NCBI RefSeq assembly: GCF_020165195.1
Contig: NZ_JAIUHR010000034.1
Coordinates: 1-63,132, forward strand
DNA: 63,132 bases
Source: Mesorhizobium sp. CA14
GTDB taxonomy: Bacteria; Pseudomonadota; Alphaproteobacteria; Rhizobiales; Rhizobiaceae
Direction: 5' to 3'
Each line of letters starts with the position of its first letter. Within the stretch, counting starts at the first letter, position 1. Position numbers and translations under genes: made by a program. Below the pieces are notes generated by a model. It saw nothing but the letters and a program-made list of their open reading frames with translations. It had not been told where the DNA came from and did not search any database. Shown here in pieces: positions 26,861-34,066 of the stretch.

Positions 26861-27196
26861 ATGCTCCATGATCCCGCCCAGCTCGACCTGATGTTCCAGG
26901 CGCTCGCCGATCCGGCGCGGCGGCAGATGGTGGACCGTCTGTCGCGCGGGCCGGCGTCGGTCAGCCAGCTGGCTGAACCGCTGGCGATGTCGTTGTCGGC
27001 CGTCGTCCAGCATCTCAACGTGCTCGAGGCAAGCGGCCTGGTGCGGACCGAAAAGCTTGGCCGGGTGCGGACCTGCCGGATCGAGCCGCAGGCGCTTCGG
27101 GCGGCCGAGCACTGGATCAACGAACGGCGGCTCGCCTGGGAGCGTCGGCTCGACCGCCTCGGCGATTTCCTCGCTGAAACGAAAGATGAAACCTGA
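26861..27196 (+). CDS. ArsR family transcriptional regulator
   Basis: 111 residues. The winged-helix core reads LMFQALADPARRQMVDRLSR, then PASVSQLAEPLAMSLSAVVQ with a recognition helix and HLNVLEASGLVRTEKLGRVR. No CXC metal-binding motif is present, so it is not a classic metal sensor. This class typically pairs with an AHSA1/SRPBCC gene just downstream, as here. It probably binds the palindrome at 26144-26159. Confidence 0.9.
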   Translation: MLHDPAQLDLMFQALADPARRQMVDRLSRGPASVSQLAEPLAMSLSAVVQHLNVLEASGLVRTEKLGRVRTCRIEPQALRAAEHWINERRLAWERRLDRLGDFLAETKDET

Positions 27197-27207
27197 AGGG
27201 CCCTGCC

Positions 27208-27699
27208 ATGAGCGAACGATCCGTCGTCCATTCCACCTTCGTCATCGAGCGCATCTATCCGTCGGCGCCGGAGAAGGTCTATTTCGCGCTGAGCGATCCG
27301 ACGGCGAAGAAGCGCTGGTTCTTCGACCCCGACAACCCCATGCCCAGCCGGCATGAGATGGATTTTCGGGTCGGCGGCAAGGAGGTGAATGCCGGCTGTC
27401 CCAGCGACGGACAGATGCATTTCTACAACGCGGTCTATCACGATATCGTGCCCAACCGGCGCATCGTCTACACCTACGAGCTCTTGTTCGGCGAAACTCG
27501 CGTCTCCGTGTCGCTTGCGACGATCGAGCTCATCGCCGAAGGCAAGGGAACGCGGCTGATCCTGACAGAGCAGGGCGCCTTTTTCGACGGCATCGACTCA
27601 CCGGCCACCCGCGAGCATGGCACCGGCGAATTGCTCGATGCGCTCGGGACGGCACTGGAAGCTGAGGTCTCCCAAAGCGCATCGCGCTTTAGGTCTTGA
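27208..27699 (+). CDS. SRPBCC (AHSA1-like) family protein
   Basis: 163 residues; the hydrophobic-cavity fold begins HSTFVIERIYPSAPEKVYFA and continues with AKKRWFFDPDNPM, IVYTYELLFGETRVSVSLAT and TRLILTEQGAFFDG. Members bind small hydrophobic ligands; the pairing with ArsR is common but the biochemical role is unproven. The last eight codons (SQSASRFRS region) lie inside a hairpin AAAGCGC-ATC-GCGCTTT that belongs to a dispersed repeat, so the C-terminus has been supplied by that repeat. Confidence 0.88.
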   Translation: MSERSVVHSTFVIERIYPSAPEKVYFALSDPTAKKRWFFDPDNPMPSRHEMDFRVGGKEVNAGCPSDGQMHFYNAVYHDIVPNRRIVYTYELLFGETRVSVSLATIELIAEGKGTRLILTEQGAFFDGIDSPATREHGTGELLDALGTALEAEVSQSASRFRS

Positions 27700-27750
27700 T
27701 GCATGTCGTTGTCTCAGAACCGCTGCACGCTTCTGAGCGACATGCATCAA
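27674..27750. repeat. GCATGTCG repeat, copy 2, with hairpin preamble
   Basis: AAAGCGC (27674-27680) and GCGCTTT (27684-27690) form a first hairpin inside the AHSA1 coding end. TTGATGCATGTCG (27696-27708) and CGACATGCATCAA (27738-27750) form the second, with inner CTCAGAA/TTCTGAG pairing. The same two-part layout is seen at 34861-34966. Confidence 0.85.
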
Positions 27751-27760
27751 CCGCCAGAGA

Positions 27761-28033
27761 CTATTCCCCCGGCGCCATTTCCCAGAATTGGTCGAGCCAG
27801 ATGTTGAGCCTGAGGAAGCCGGCGCTGCTGACAGTATAGACGCGCCTTGTGCCTTCGGCCTTGGCGTTGACCAGGCCGGCATCGAGCAGGACCTTCAAAT
27901 GCTGGGAGACCGCCGGGCGTGAGACAGGCAACCCAGCCGCCAATTCGTTCACCGTCTTCGGGCCGCGCCGGAGTTCTTCCAAGAGATAGCGCCGATTGGG
28001 GTCGGCTATCGCCACGAAGGCGTCAGAAAACAT
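27761..28033 (-). CDS. ArsR family transcriptional regulator
   Basis: About 90 residues. Start MFSDAFVAIADPNRRYLLEE, then GPKTVNELAAGLPVSRPAVS and QHLKVLLDAGLVNAKAEGTR, with the C-terminal helix LNIWLDQFWEMAPGE. ATG at 28033 or 28036 are both possible; the former spaces better from AAAGG. It lacks metal-ligand cysteines. It lies 35 nt after the MFS gene stop on the same strand, so they may be co-transcribed. Confidence 0.88.
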   Translation of the reverse strand: MFSDAFVAIADPNRRYLLEELRRGPKTVNELAAGLPVSRPAVSQHLKVLLDAGLVNAKAEGTRRVYTVSSAGFLRLNIWLDQFWEMAPGE

Positions 28034-28068
28034 CATGCCTTTATTTGTGAGGCAAAGTCTTGCGAATC

Positions 28069-29316
28069 TCAACTATTGGTTTCAACCTTTCTGCGCGGAT
28101 CGAGCCGCGTTGCCTCGGGCGTGACCGCGCGGTCCGCGGGTTGCGTCTTGAAGGCATCGCGGTTTTCGATCGGCACCGGCGCGCGGGCGCGGATACGCAG
28201 CAGCGTGTAGCCGGCGAGGCTGAGATGGGCGAGCGCGGTTGCAAGAAAAAGCCCCTCCGGACGCACCGAACCCATCAAGGCCGCGGCCAGGAGCGGGCCG
28301 ATCATCGTGCCGAAACCGTAGAGCAGCAACAGGCCGCCGGAAACCTTGACGAAGTCCTCGGCGCGGGCGTGGTCGTTGGCATGCGCGACGGCGATCGAAT
28401 AGAGCGTATAGGCGAAGGCGCCATAGGCGGCGGTCAGCACGATGACGAAGACACCCGAACGCGGCGCGACCAGGAAGATCAGCACCGCGACCAGCGCCGC
28501 GCCGAAGGCCGCGCCGGCCAGCACGAAGCGGCGGTCGGTCGTGTCCGACAGGCGCCCGGCCGGAAGCTGCATGGCGGCGCCGGCGATGACCACAAGGCTC
28601 ATCATCAGCGCGATCTCGGCGGTGGAGATGCCGATGCGGGCGCCATAGACGGCGCCGAGCGTGCCCCAGGCGCCGTTGGCAATGCCGATCAGGAGGCAGG
28701 CCACGGCCGACACCGGCGAATTGGCGTAGAGGCCTTTGACGTCGAGCTTGACGTCCTGCAGGGGCTTGGGATGCGACTGCGTCGACACGGCGGTCGGAAT
28801 GAGCGACAGGCAAAACAGGATGCCGGTGATCATGAACAGCGAGGCCGACCGCACATCGTCGCCGGCGACGATCATCTGACCGCCCATGATGGAGGCATAG
28901 GTGACCATCATGTAGAGACCGAAGACGGTGCCGCGGTTTTCGTTGGTGGCCTTCTCGTTGAGCCAGCTCTCGATCACCATGAAGGCGCCGGCCATGGTGA
29001 AACCTGTGAAGGCGCGCAAAAGGATCCAGACATATTCGTCGATGATGAGGCCGGTGAGCAGCGCGATGATCGCGCCGGACGCGGCGAAGGCGCCGAAAGC
29101 CCTGACATGGCCGGCACGGCGAACAAGGCGCGGCGCGAAGAAACAGCCGGTGACGAAACCGCCCGCCCAGGCCGTGCCCATCAGGCCGAGCGATGCGGTC
29201 GAAAAGCCTTCCACCTGGCCGCGCAGCGGCAGGAGCAGCCCGTGCAGGCCGGATGCGGCGAGCAGGAACGCCGTGCCGCGAAGCAGCGAGAGGATCGGTC
29301 TGTAGGTTGCAAACAT
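28069..29316 (-). CDS. Major facilitator superfamily transporter
   Basis: 415 residues, about twelve spans. The MFS loop 2-3 segment reads LGLMGTAWAGGFVTGCFFAP followed by RLVRRAGHVRAFG, a typical position of the GxxxDRxGR-like motif. It resembles YcaD/UMF-type drug or sugar exporters (spans QVEGFSTASLGLMG, FTMAGAFMVIESWLNEKA). Substrate unknown. The ArsR gene downstream could regulate it. Confidence 0.9.
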   Translation of the reverse strand: MFATYRPILSLLRGTAFLLAASGLHGLLLPLRGQVEGFSTASLGLMGTAWAGGFVTGCFFAPRLVRRAGHVRAFGAFAASGAIIALLTGLIIDEYVWILLRAFTGFTMAGAFMVIESWLNEKATNENRGTVFGLYMMVTYASIMGGQMIVAGDDVRSASLFMITGILFCLSLIPTAVSTQSHPKPLQDVKLDVKGLYANSPVSAVACLLIGIANGAWGTLGAVYGARIGISTAEIALMMSLVVIAGAAMQLPAGRLSDTTDRRFVLAGAAFGAALVAVLIFLVAPRSGVFVIVLTAAYGAFAYTLYSIAVAHANDHARAEDFVKVSGGLLLLYGFGTMIGPLLAAALMGSVRPEGLFLATALAHLSLAGYTLLRIRARAPVPIENRDAFKTQPADRAVTPEATRLDPRRKVETNS

Positions 29317-29414
29317 GGGCTGATCCGGCTGGAATTTCGGGGCGCGGGTGTTTCAGAGGAAGGTCTCGCAGTCGCAATCAGGCTTTTCCGGGGCGGGCTG
29401 GCACGCCGGCGGAA

Positions 29415-29609
29415 CTATCCTCTGCGAAACAGCGCCTCGGCCGCGGATTTGGTGGCTCCCTTGGCGGCCCGTGCCTCTTCCAGCCGGGCGATCTCGTCGC
29501 GCAGCATCGCAATGCGCTCGGACAATTCGTCGACAGAAAGCAGCGACAAGTCCTGGCCGATCTCGTGCTGGCGCGGCTTCTTCCTGGGTTCGTCGTCGAA
29601 GATCGCCAT
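29415..29609 (-). CDS. DUF1192 small protein
   Basis: 64 residues: MAIFDDEPRKKPRQHEIGQD, then LSVDELSERIAMLRDEIARL and EEARAAKGATKSAAEALFRR. This is the DUF1192 pattern, with a coiled-coil-like middle. GGAGG precedes the ATG. It is divergent from the quinone oxidoreductase gene, a gene pair often seen together in rhizobia. Function unknown. Confidence 0.88.
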   Translation of the reverse strand: MAIFDDEPRKKPRQHEIGQDLSLLSVDELSERIAMLRDEIARLEEARAAKGATKSAAEALFRRG

Positions 29610-29723
29610 CCGTCGCTCCTCCCTTGCTTGGCCATTTGCCTGATTTGGCAATCAGCATACATAGGGCAGGGGCGCCGATGCAAACCACTGCGACAAGGCA
29701 GGATTCGAGGAGACGGGACAGCC

Positions 29724-30734
29724 ATGGCGAACAATCACGAGATTCCGGCGAAGATGACGGCCATCGCGATCTCGCAACCCGGTGGGCCGAGGGTGCTCAA
29801 GCCGGAAACGCGCGACGTGCCGGTGCCCGGTCCGGGCGAGGTGGTGATCCGCGTGCATGCGGCCGGCGTCAACCGACCGGATGTCCAGCAGCGCAAGGGC
29901 GCCTATCCGCCGCCGCCCGGCGCCTCGGACCTGCCCGGCCTCGAGGTGGCGGGCGACATTGCGGCGCTCGGCGACGAGATATCGCGCTGGCGCATCGGTG
30001 ACCGGGTCTGCGCGCTGACGCCGGGCGGCGGCTATGCCGAGTATGTCAAGGTTCATGCCGGCAGCGTGCTGCCGATCCCAGCCGGTTTCACCTATTCGGA
30101 AGCTGCCGCCGTGCCGGAGAACTATTTCACCGTCTGGCACAATGTGTTCGAGCGCGGCGGCCTGAAGAAGGGCGAGACGCTGCTCGTCCATGGCGGCTCG
30201 TCCGGCATCGGCACCACCGCCATCCAGCTCGCCTCGACCTTCGGCGCCACCGTGATCACCACCGCCGGCAGCAAGGAGAAATGCGACGCCTGCCTCAAGC
30301 TCGGCGCCGACCGGGCAATCAACTATCGCGAGGAGGACTTCGTCGCCGCCGTGAAGGACGCGACCGGCGGCAAGGGCGCCGACGTCATCCTCGACATGGT
30401 CGGCGGCGACTATGTCGCGCGCAACTACGAAGCCGCGGCCGTCGAGGGGCGCATCGTCCAGATCGCCGTGCAGGCCGGCGCTGTCGCAAGCACCAATTTC
30501 GCAACGCTCATGGTGAAGCGCCTGACCCACACCGGCTCGACGCTCAGGCCGCGTAGCGTCGAGTTCAAAGCGGCGATAGCGGCCGCGCTGGAGGCCCAAC
30601 TCTGGCCGCTGCTCGGCACGCGCAAGGTGGCCCCCGTCATGGACATGATCTTTCCGCTGACCGAAGCCTGGCGAGCGCATGAGCGGATGGAAGAGGGCGA
30701 GCATATAGGCAAGATCGTCCTCGACGTAGAGTAG
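29724..30734 (+). CDS. NAD(P)H-quinone oxidoreductase (zinc-free MDR family)
   Basis: 336 residues. MDR/GroES fold with DVPVPGPGEVVIRVHAAGVN, PGLEVAGDIAALGDEI and the cofactor loop LLVHGGSSGIGTTAIQLAST, then ADVILDMVGGDYVARNYEAA. It belongs to the PIG3/QorA class; the zinc-ligand residues of alcohol dehydrogenases are missing. It would pass hydride from NADPH to quinones. Its stop codon TAG is the first TAG of the G-rich repeat that follows. Confidence 0.92.
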   Translation: MANNHEIPAKMTAIAISQPGGPRVLKPETRDVPVPGPGEVVIRVHAAGVNRPDVQQRKGAYPPPPGASDLPGLEVAGDIAALGDEISRWRIGDRVCALTPGGGYAEYVKVHAGSVLPIPAGFTYSEAAAVPENYFTVWHNVFERGGLKKGETLLVHGGSSGIGTTAIQLASTFGATVITTAGSKEKCDACLKLGADRAINYREEDFVAAVKDATGGKGADVILDMVGGDYVARNYEAAAVEGRIVQIAVQAGAVASTNFATLMVKRLTHTGSTLRPRSVEFKAAIAAALEAQLWPLLGTRKVAPVMDMIFPLTEAWRAHERMEEGEHIGKIVLDVE

Positions 30735-30818
30735 GGGAGTAGGGGAGTAGGGGAGTAGGGGAGTAGGGCTTGCCCCTCGTTCACCCTACTGCCCTATTCC
30801 CTTACTCCCTACTCCCTT
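30729..30818. repeat. GTAGGGGA tandem array with inverted C-rich arm, copy 2
   Basis: Five G-runs with an 8-nt period (GGGGAGTA units, 30731-30768) are followed by a degenerate C-rich complement (30784-30818). The repeat starts inside the stop codon of the quinone oxidoreductase. Orientation to the upstream gene is the same as in copy 1 at 1-92: G-rich arm first in the sense strand. Confidence 0.88.
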
Positions 30819-30936
30819 CTTTTGTTGCAATGCACAAAACGCATTGCGGCCATGCAAAAGCGTCCGTTCAATTTGTGGGCAGACATGCCTATTTACGCGG
30901 CATCAAACGATTTAACCAACGACTGGAGAAATCATC

Positions 30937-31077
30937 ATGAACCCGATCCGTGCTTTCCGTAAGTGGCGCATGTACAACGAGACCGTGCGCGAGCTGAACA
31001 AGCTCAACGCCCGCCAGCTGAGCGACCTCGGCATCAATCGTGCCGACATCGAGCGTATCGCCCGCCAGGCGGTGTAA
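30937..31077 (+). CDS. DUF1127 small protein
   Basis: 46 residues beginning MNPIRAFRKWRMYNETVREL and continuing NKLNARQLSDLGINRADIER, the standard short DUF1127 (arginine-rich) helix-turn pattern (LSDLGI, R-DI--IA). It is small enough to be missed by gene finders. DUF1127 proteins in alphaproteobacteria are linked to RNA turnover and phosphate or stress adaptation. A terminator follows at 31160. Confidence 0.9.
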   Translation: MNPIRAFRKWRMYNETVRELNKLNARQLSDLGINRADIERIARQAV

Positions 31078-31159
31078 TCAGACGCAGCCCGACAGCAAGG
31101 CCGGGCTGGGACATGCAAGCCAGAGCCGTCGAGACGCTTGCTTCGTTTCCGGTTCCGAG

Positions 31160-31187
31160 CCCGCTGGACCTTGTCCAGCGGGTTTTG
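31160..31187 (+). terminator. Intrinsic terminator after DUF1127
   Basis: CCCGCTGGAC (31160-31169) pairs with GTCCAGCGGG (31173-31182) around CTT and is followed by TTTTGTCTTTTT. Confidence 0.92.
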
Positions 31188-31332
31188 TCTTTTTAGGGCT
31201 GTGAATCGGGCCCTTCCCAAAAACATTGCGAAAATTGGAGGGAGCGTTTATACAGGCCGCGAATTTCCCATTTTGGTGGCTCTAAAACCACCGCCCGCGC
31301 GGGAACGCGGGCGAACGAGAAGGATTTTTGAT

Positions 31333-32031
31333 ATGGCCAATACGCTGCTGATGCCCAAGGCGACTGCCGTCTGGCTGGTCGACAACACCGCGCTCTCTTT
31401 CGAGCAGATCGCGCAGTTCTGCGGGCTGCATCCGCTCGAGGTCAAGGCGATCGCCGACGGCGAGTCGGCGCAGGGCATCAAGGGCATGGACCCGATCATC
31501 ACCGGGCAGCTGACGCGCGACGAGATCGCGCGCGGCGAGAAGGACGTCAATTACCGGCTGAAGCTGTCGGAACCGAAGGTGCGGGTGCCGGAATCGAAGC
31601 GCAAGGGCCCCCGCTACACGCCGCTGTCGAAGCGCCAGGACCGGCCGAACGCCATCCTGTGGCTGGTGCGCAACCACCCCGAGCTCAAGGATGCGCAGAT
31701 TGCCCGCCTCGTGGGCACCACCAAGTCGACGATCGAGCAGATCCGCGAACGCAAACACTGGAACTCGGCCAATCTGCAGCCGATGGATCCGGTGACGCTC
31801 GGCCTCACCTCGCAGATCGATCTCGACCTCGAGGTCAACCGCGCCTCGCGCGGCCGCGAGCAGCCGCAGCCCGTCGGCGACACGCTGCTGCCCGCCGCGC
31901 TCACCGAACGGCTGGTGCCTGCCCCCGAGAAGCCGAAGGACGAGGACCAGGAACTCGATGCCAACGCCGTCTTCGCCAAGCTCTCGGCGCTGAAGTCGAA
32001 GGACAAGGACGAAGACGACGATCAGGAGTAA
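31333..32031 (+). CDS. Cell cycle regulator TrcR (DUF1013)
   Basis: 232 residues. The DUF1013 signature is KATAVWLVDNTALSFEQIAQ, FCGLHPLEVKAIADGE, then GPRYTPLSKRQDRPNAILWL and RNHPELKDAQIARLVGTTKS with a helix-turn-helix (TTKSTIEQIRERKHWN). TrcR-type regulators bind promoter regions and act in cell-cycle control in Caulobacter and relatives. The C-terminus is highly acidic (KDEDDDQE). Single gene, ended by a long palindromic terminator. Confidence 0.92.
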   Translation: MANTLLMPKATAVWLVDNTALSFEQIAQFCGLHPLEVKAIADGESAQGIKGMDPIITGQLTRDEIARGEKDVNYRLKLSEPKVRVPESKRKGPRYTPLSKRQDRPNAILWLVRNHPELKDAQIARLVGTTKSTIEQIRERKHWNSANLQPMDPVTLGLTSQIDLDLEVNRASRGREQPQPVGDTLLPAALTERLVPAPEKPKDEDQELDANAVFAKLSALKSKDKDEDDDQE

Positions 32032-32043
32032 GCCTCCCGGCAT

Positions 32044-32081
32044 CCAATAAAAAAGCCCGCTCGAGCGGGCTTTTTTATTGG
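32044..32081. terminator. Bidirectional terminator between trcR-like and WYL genes
   Basis: A perfect 38-nt palindrome (CCAATAAAAAAGCCCGCTC and its reverse complement) at 32044-32081 carries A- and T-runs on both flanks, so it can end transcripts from both convergent genes. Confidence 0.93.
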
Positions 32082-32100
32082 ACAGTGGCTTGGGAGGAAG

Positions 32101-32820
32101 TCACGTCCGCGCGGCGCGGTCGGGCGCCATGCCGTAATCCTCGCTGCGCTCGACGGCGCGGTAGAAATCGGCGAGCTGCTTGCCGCGCTCCGGCTTGAAG
32201 ATGCGGCCGGCGATCACGACCGAGGCGATGCGGTCGATGCGGAAGGCGCGGAAATCGTCGCGCATCTCGCACCAGGCGACCAGGGTCCAGACCTTGCCCC
32301 AGAACCACAGCCCCAACGGCCTGATATCGCGCGCGGTGCCGCGGCCGGCCTCGTCAGAATAGTCGATGGTCAGTACCTGGCGCTTCTCGATGGCGCGCTC
32401 GATCAGGTCGATCGCTTCCCGCGCAGCGTCACTCACCACCCACATCGGCGTGTGGATCTCGGTGCGGGCGATGCGATCTTTCTCCGTGTCGGGCAGCACG
32501 GCGCCGATCTTGACCAGCGCCTCGTCGGCGGCCCTTGCCATCGCGGCGCCGCCGAAGGCGCGCACCATGCGGGCGCCGGCAACCAGCGCCACGATCTCGT
32601 CACGCGTGAACATCAGCGGCGGAAGATCGAAACCCTCCCGCATCATGTAGCCGACGCCCGCTTCGCCGTCGATCGGCACGCCGGTCGACTGCAGGTCGGC
32701 TATATCGCGGTAAATGGTGCGCTCGGAAACCTCGAGCCACGTGCCGAGCTTCTGCGCCGTGACCAGCCGGCCACCCCGCAAATGCTGCACGATCTGGAAA
32801 AGCCTGTCGGCGCGGCGCAT
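32101..32820 (-). CDS. YafY-type transcriptional regulator with HTH and WYL domains
   Basis: 239 residues. N-terminal HTH_11 (RRADRLFQIVQHLRGGRLVT, VSERTIYRDIADLQSTGVPI) and a WYL domain (RQVLTIDYSDEAGRGTARDI, PLGLWFWGKVWTLVAWCEMR, DFRAFRIDRIASVVI). WYL domains can sense nucleic acid or other ligands; several family members respond to single-stranded DNA. Two 26-bp palindromes 500-870 nt upstream may be its sites (inference). Upstream of it on the same strand is a hypothetical gene. Confidence 0.9.
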   Translation of the reverse strand: MRRADRLFQIVQHLRGGRLVTAQKLGTWLEVSERTIYRDIADLQSTGVPIDGEAGVGYMMREGFDLPPLMFTRDEIVALVAGARMVRAFGGAAMARAADEALVKIGAVLPDTEKDRIARTEIHTPMWVVSDAAREAIDLIERAIEKRQVLTIDYSDEAGRGTARDIRPLGLWFWGKVWTLVAWCEMRDDFRAFRIDRIASVVIAGRIFKPERGKQLADFYRAVERSEDYGMAPDRAART

Positions 32821-32838
32821 CGATTTCTCCCCAAGCGT

Positions 32839-33249
32839 TTATGGCTTCAGCCCTTCGCGCTTGCGCTGCGCGGCAACGAATTTCGTCCCGAAGGACAGTC
32901 TGCCCGTGGTCGGCGTCTTAGCGCCCAGCACACGCCAGAACGGTGCGACGTCGCTCAGCGCCATGCCGCGCTCGAGATCCTCATGAGCAGCCTCGGCAAC
33001 GGTGCGAAGATGATAGCCGATCGTGACCGGGCATGTCACTTCAGCGCCGTGTTCGATCGCCAAGGCGGTGCGCAGCGTACGAACATCCTCTTCCACCCCT
33101 TCGGGAATCGCGCGGATGAAGTCGTCGACCTGGCGCGCGGTCGGCACCAGCATCGACTGGCCTTCAACGATATCGCCGACCGTGCGCGGCGACGGCTTGA
33201 TGCCGTTGATGCCCGGCGTGTTCAGCCTGTCGTTCCAGCTTTTCACCAT
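32839..33249 (-). CDS. Conserved hypothetical protein
   Basis: 136 residues from MVKSWNDRLNTPGINGIKPS; a second ATG ten codons earlier is possible but lacks a ribosome site. The middle has VPTARQVDDFIRAIPEGVEE, then EHGAEVTCPVTIGYHLRTVA, and a C-terminus FWRVLGAKTPTTGRLSFGTK. The arrangement of a IPEG turn with a downstream CPV suggests a winged-helix-like fold related to alkyltransferase DNA-binding domains, but the catalytic PCHR motif is absent; I give no function. It probably forms an operon with the WYL regulator gene 18 nt downstream. Confidence 0.7.
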   Translation of the reverse strand: MVKSWNDRLNTPGINGIKPSPRTVGDIVEGQSMLVPTARQVDDFIRAIPEGVEEDVRTLRTALAIEHGAEVTCPVTIGYHLRTVAEAAHEDLERGMALSDVAPFWRVLGAKTPTTGRLSFGTKFVAAQRKREGLKP

Positions 33250-33320
33250 GCGCGGATTACTCCGGATCGTCGGGATCATGTTCGTTGTTGTCAGGATCGA
33301 AGCCGTTTCAATTATCGCAG

Positions 33321-33348
33321 GCCTCCTGACAACATACTGTCAGGAGGC
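33321..33348. promoter_or_regulatory. 26-bp palindrome, site 1 (candidate WYL operator)
   Basis: CCTCCTGACA-ACATAC-TGTCAGGAGG at 33322-33347 with one further matching base on each side. It is upstream of the hypothetical gene and WYL regulator (minus strand). Its AGGAGG also stands two nucleotides before an ATG on the plus strand. Site 2 at 33665 has identical arms and spacer length. Confidence 0.75.
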
Positions 33349-33457
33349 TATGGCGAAACCATCGGCAAACAAGGCTTCATTCCCTGAACTCGACATCACT
33401 GGGCCGCGTTACATCTGGGCGCGGCGGCGCCACAATCCAAGTCGCGGCGGCAAAATT

Positions 33458-33622
33458 TCAGTTTTCGCGTACGCGGCCGGTGTAAAGGTCCGGCCAGCCG
33501 ATGTCCTTGCGGATGTCCGCCGGCAAGTTGTTCAGGAAACGCTGGGTGCGGATCTCGTTGCGCACGGTGCGGATCCTGCCGACATAGTGCTGCACGCTAC
33601 GCAGAATGGTAAAACCGTTCAT
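33458..33622 (-). CDS. DUF1127 small protein (second)
   Basis: 54 residues: MNGFTILRSVQHYVGRIRTV, then RNEIRTQRFLNNLPADIRKD and IGWPDLYTGRV. The LPADIRKDIGWP pattern is the DUF1127 core. AGGAGTGAGG precedes the ATG. It lies between the two 26-bp palindromes; site 2 (33665-33690) is in its upstream region and may control it. Confidence 0.85.
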   Translation of the reverse strand: MNGFTILRSVQHYVGRIRTVRNEIRTQRFLNNLPADIRKDIGWPDLYTGRVREN

Positions 33623-33664
33623 GACCTCACTCCTCTCTTTTTGATGAGAAGAGTATCTCACACC

Positions 33665-33690
33665 CCTCCTGACAGCAGTCTGTCAGGAGG
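33665..33690. promoter_or_regulatory. 26-bp palindrome, site 2
   Basis: CCTCCTGACA-GCAGTC-TGTCAGGAGG, with arms identical to site 1. It lies about 40 nt upstream of the DUF1127 start. A single half-site TGTCAGGA occurs at 33753-33760. Confidence 0.75.
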
Positions 33691-33825
33691 TTGGCAGGGT
33701 GCCGAAGAAAGCGGTGTGGCGCCTCTCGGAGGGTGCAAATCAACCCGATTTCTGTCAGGAATGTTGCGCCGCGGGGTGCCTAAGAAGAGCTTTGACAGCC
33801 GCCGTCGATGCTGGTCAAAGGCGGC

Positions 33826-33987
33826 ATGACGAAACTGCTCGCCCTAGTCATCATCGGCATCATGCTCATCCAGGTCATCAAGCCGCTGGGCTGGCCGGGG
33901 CTGAAGCGGCGCGGCGATTTCTGGAAGCTGGCGCTGCTGGCGATGGCCGCGATCTCGCTGGCGGCGGTGCTTGGGCACTGGGCGTAG
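33826..33987 (+). CDS. Small inner-membrane protein
   Basis: 53 residues: MTKLLALVIIGIMLIQVIKP, a short polar loop GWPGLKRRGDF, then WKLALLAMAAISLAAVLGHW. Two membrane spans with a positively charged loop that would face the cytosol. No close functional hint. The pattern matches a small membrane protein common in rhizobia, by memory of the family rather than by a search. Confidence 0.7.
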   Translation: MTKLLALVIIGIMLIQVIKPLGWPGLKRRGDFWKLALLAMAAISLAAVLGHWA

Positions 33988-34066
33988 GCCTGTCCATGTT
34001 CGGATGAGGACGGCCCGCGGCGCGTCCTTACCTAGCGCATGTTTGGGCTGGCGTGAACGATGGCAT

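Noticed and set aside
28060..29643. A 527-codon plus-strand frame opposite the MFS gene
   Set aside because: Antisense to a twelve-span transporter; protein is G/R/D/H-rich as expected for a shadow frame.
33699..34007. A 102-codon frame from a GTG near 33699
   Set aside because: It is not in the frame of the well-formed small membrane protein at 33826-33987 and has no ribosome site.
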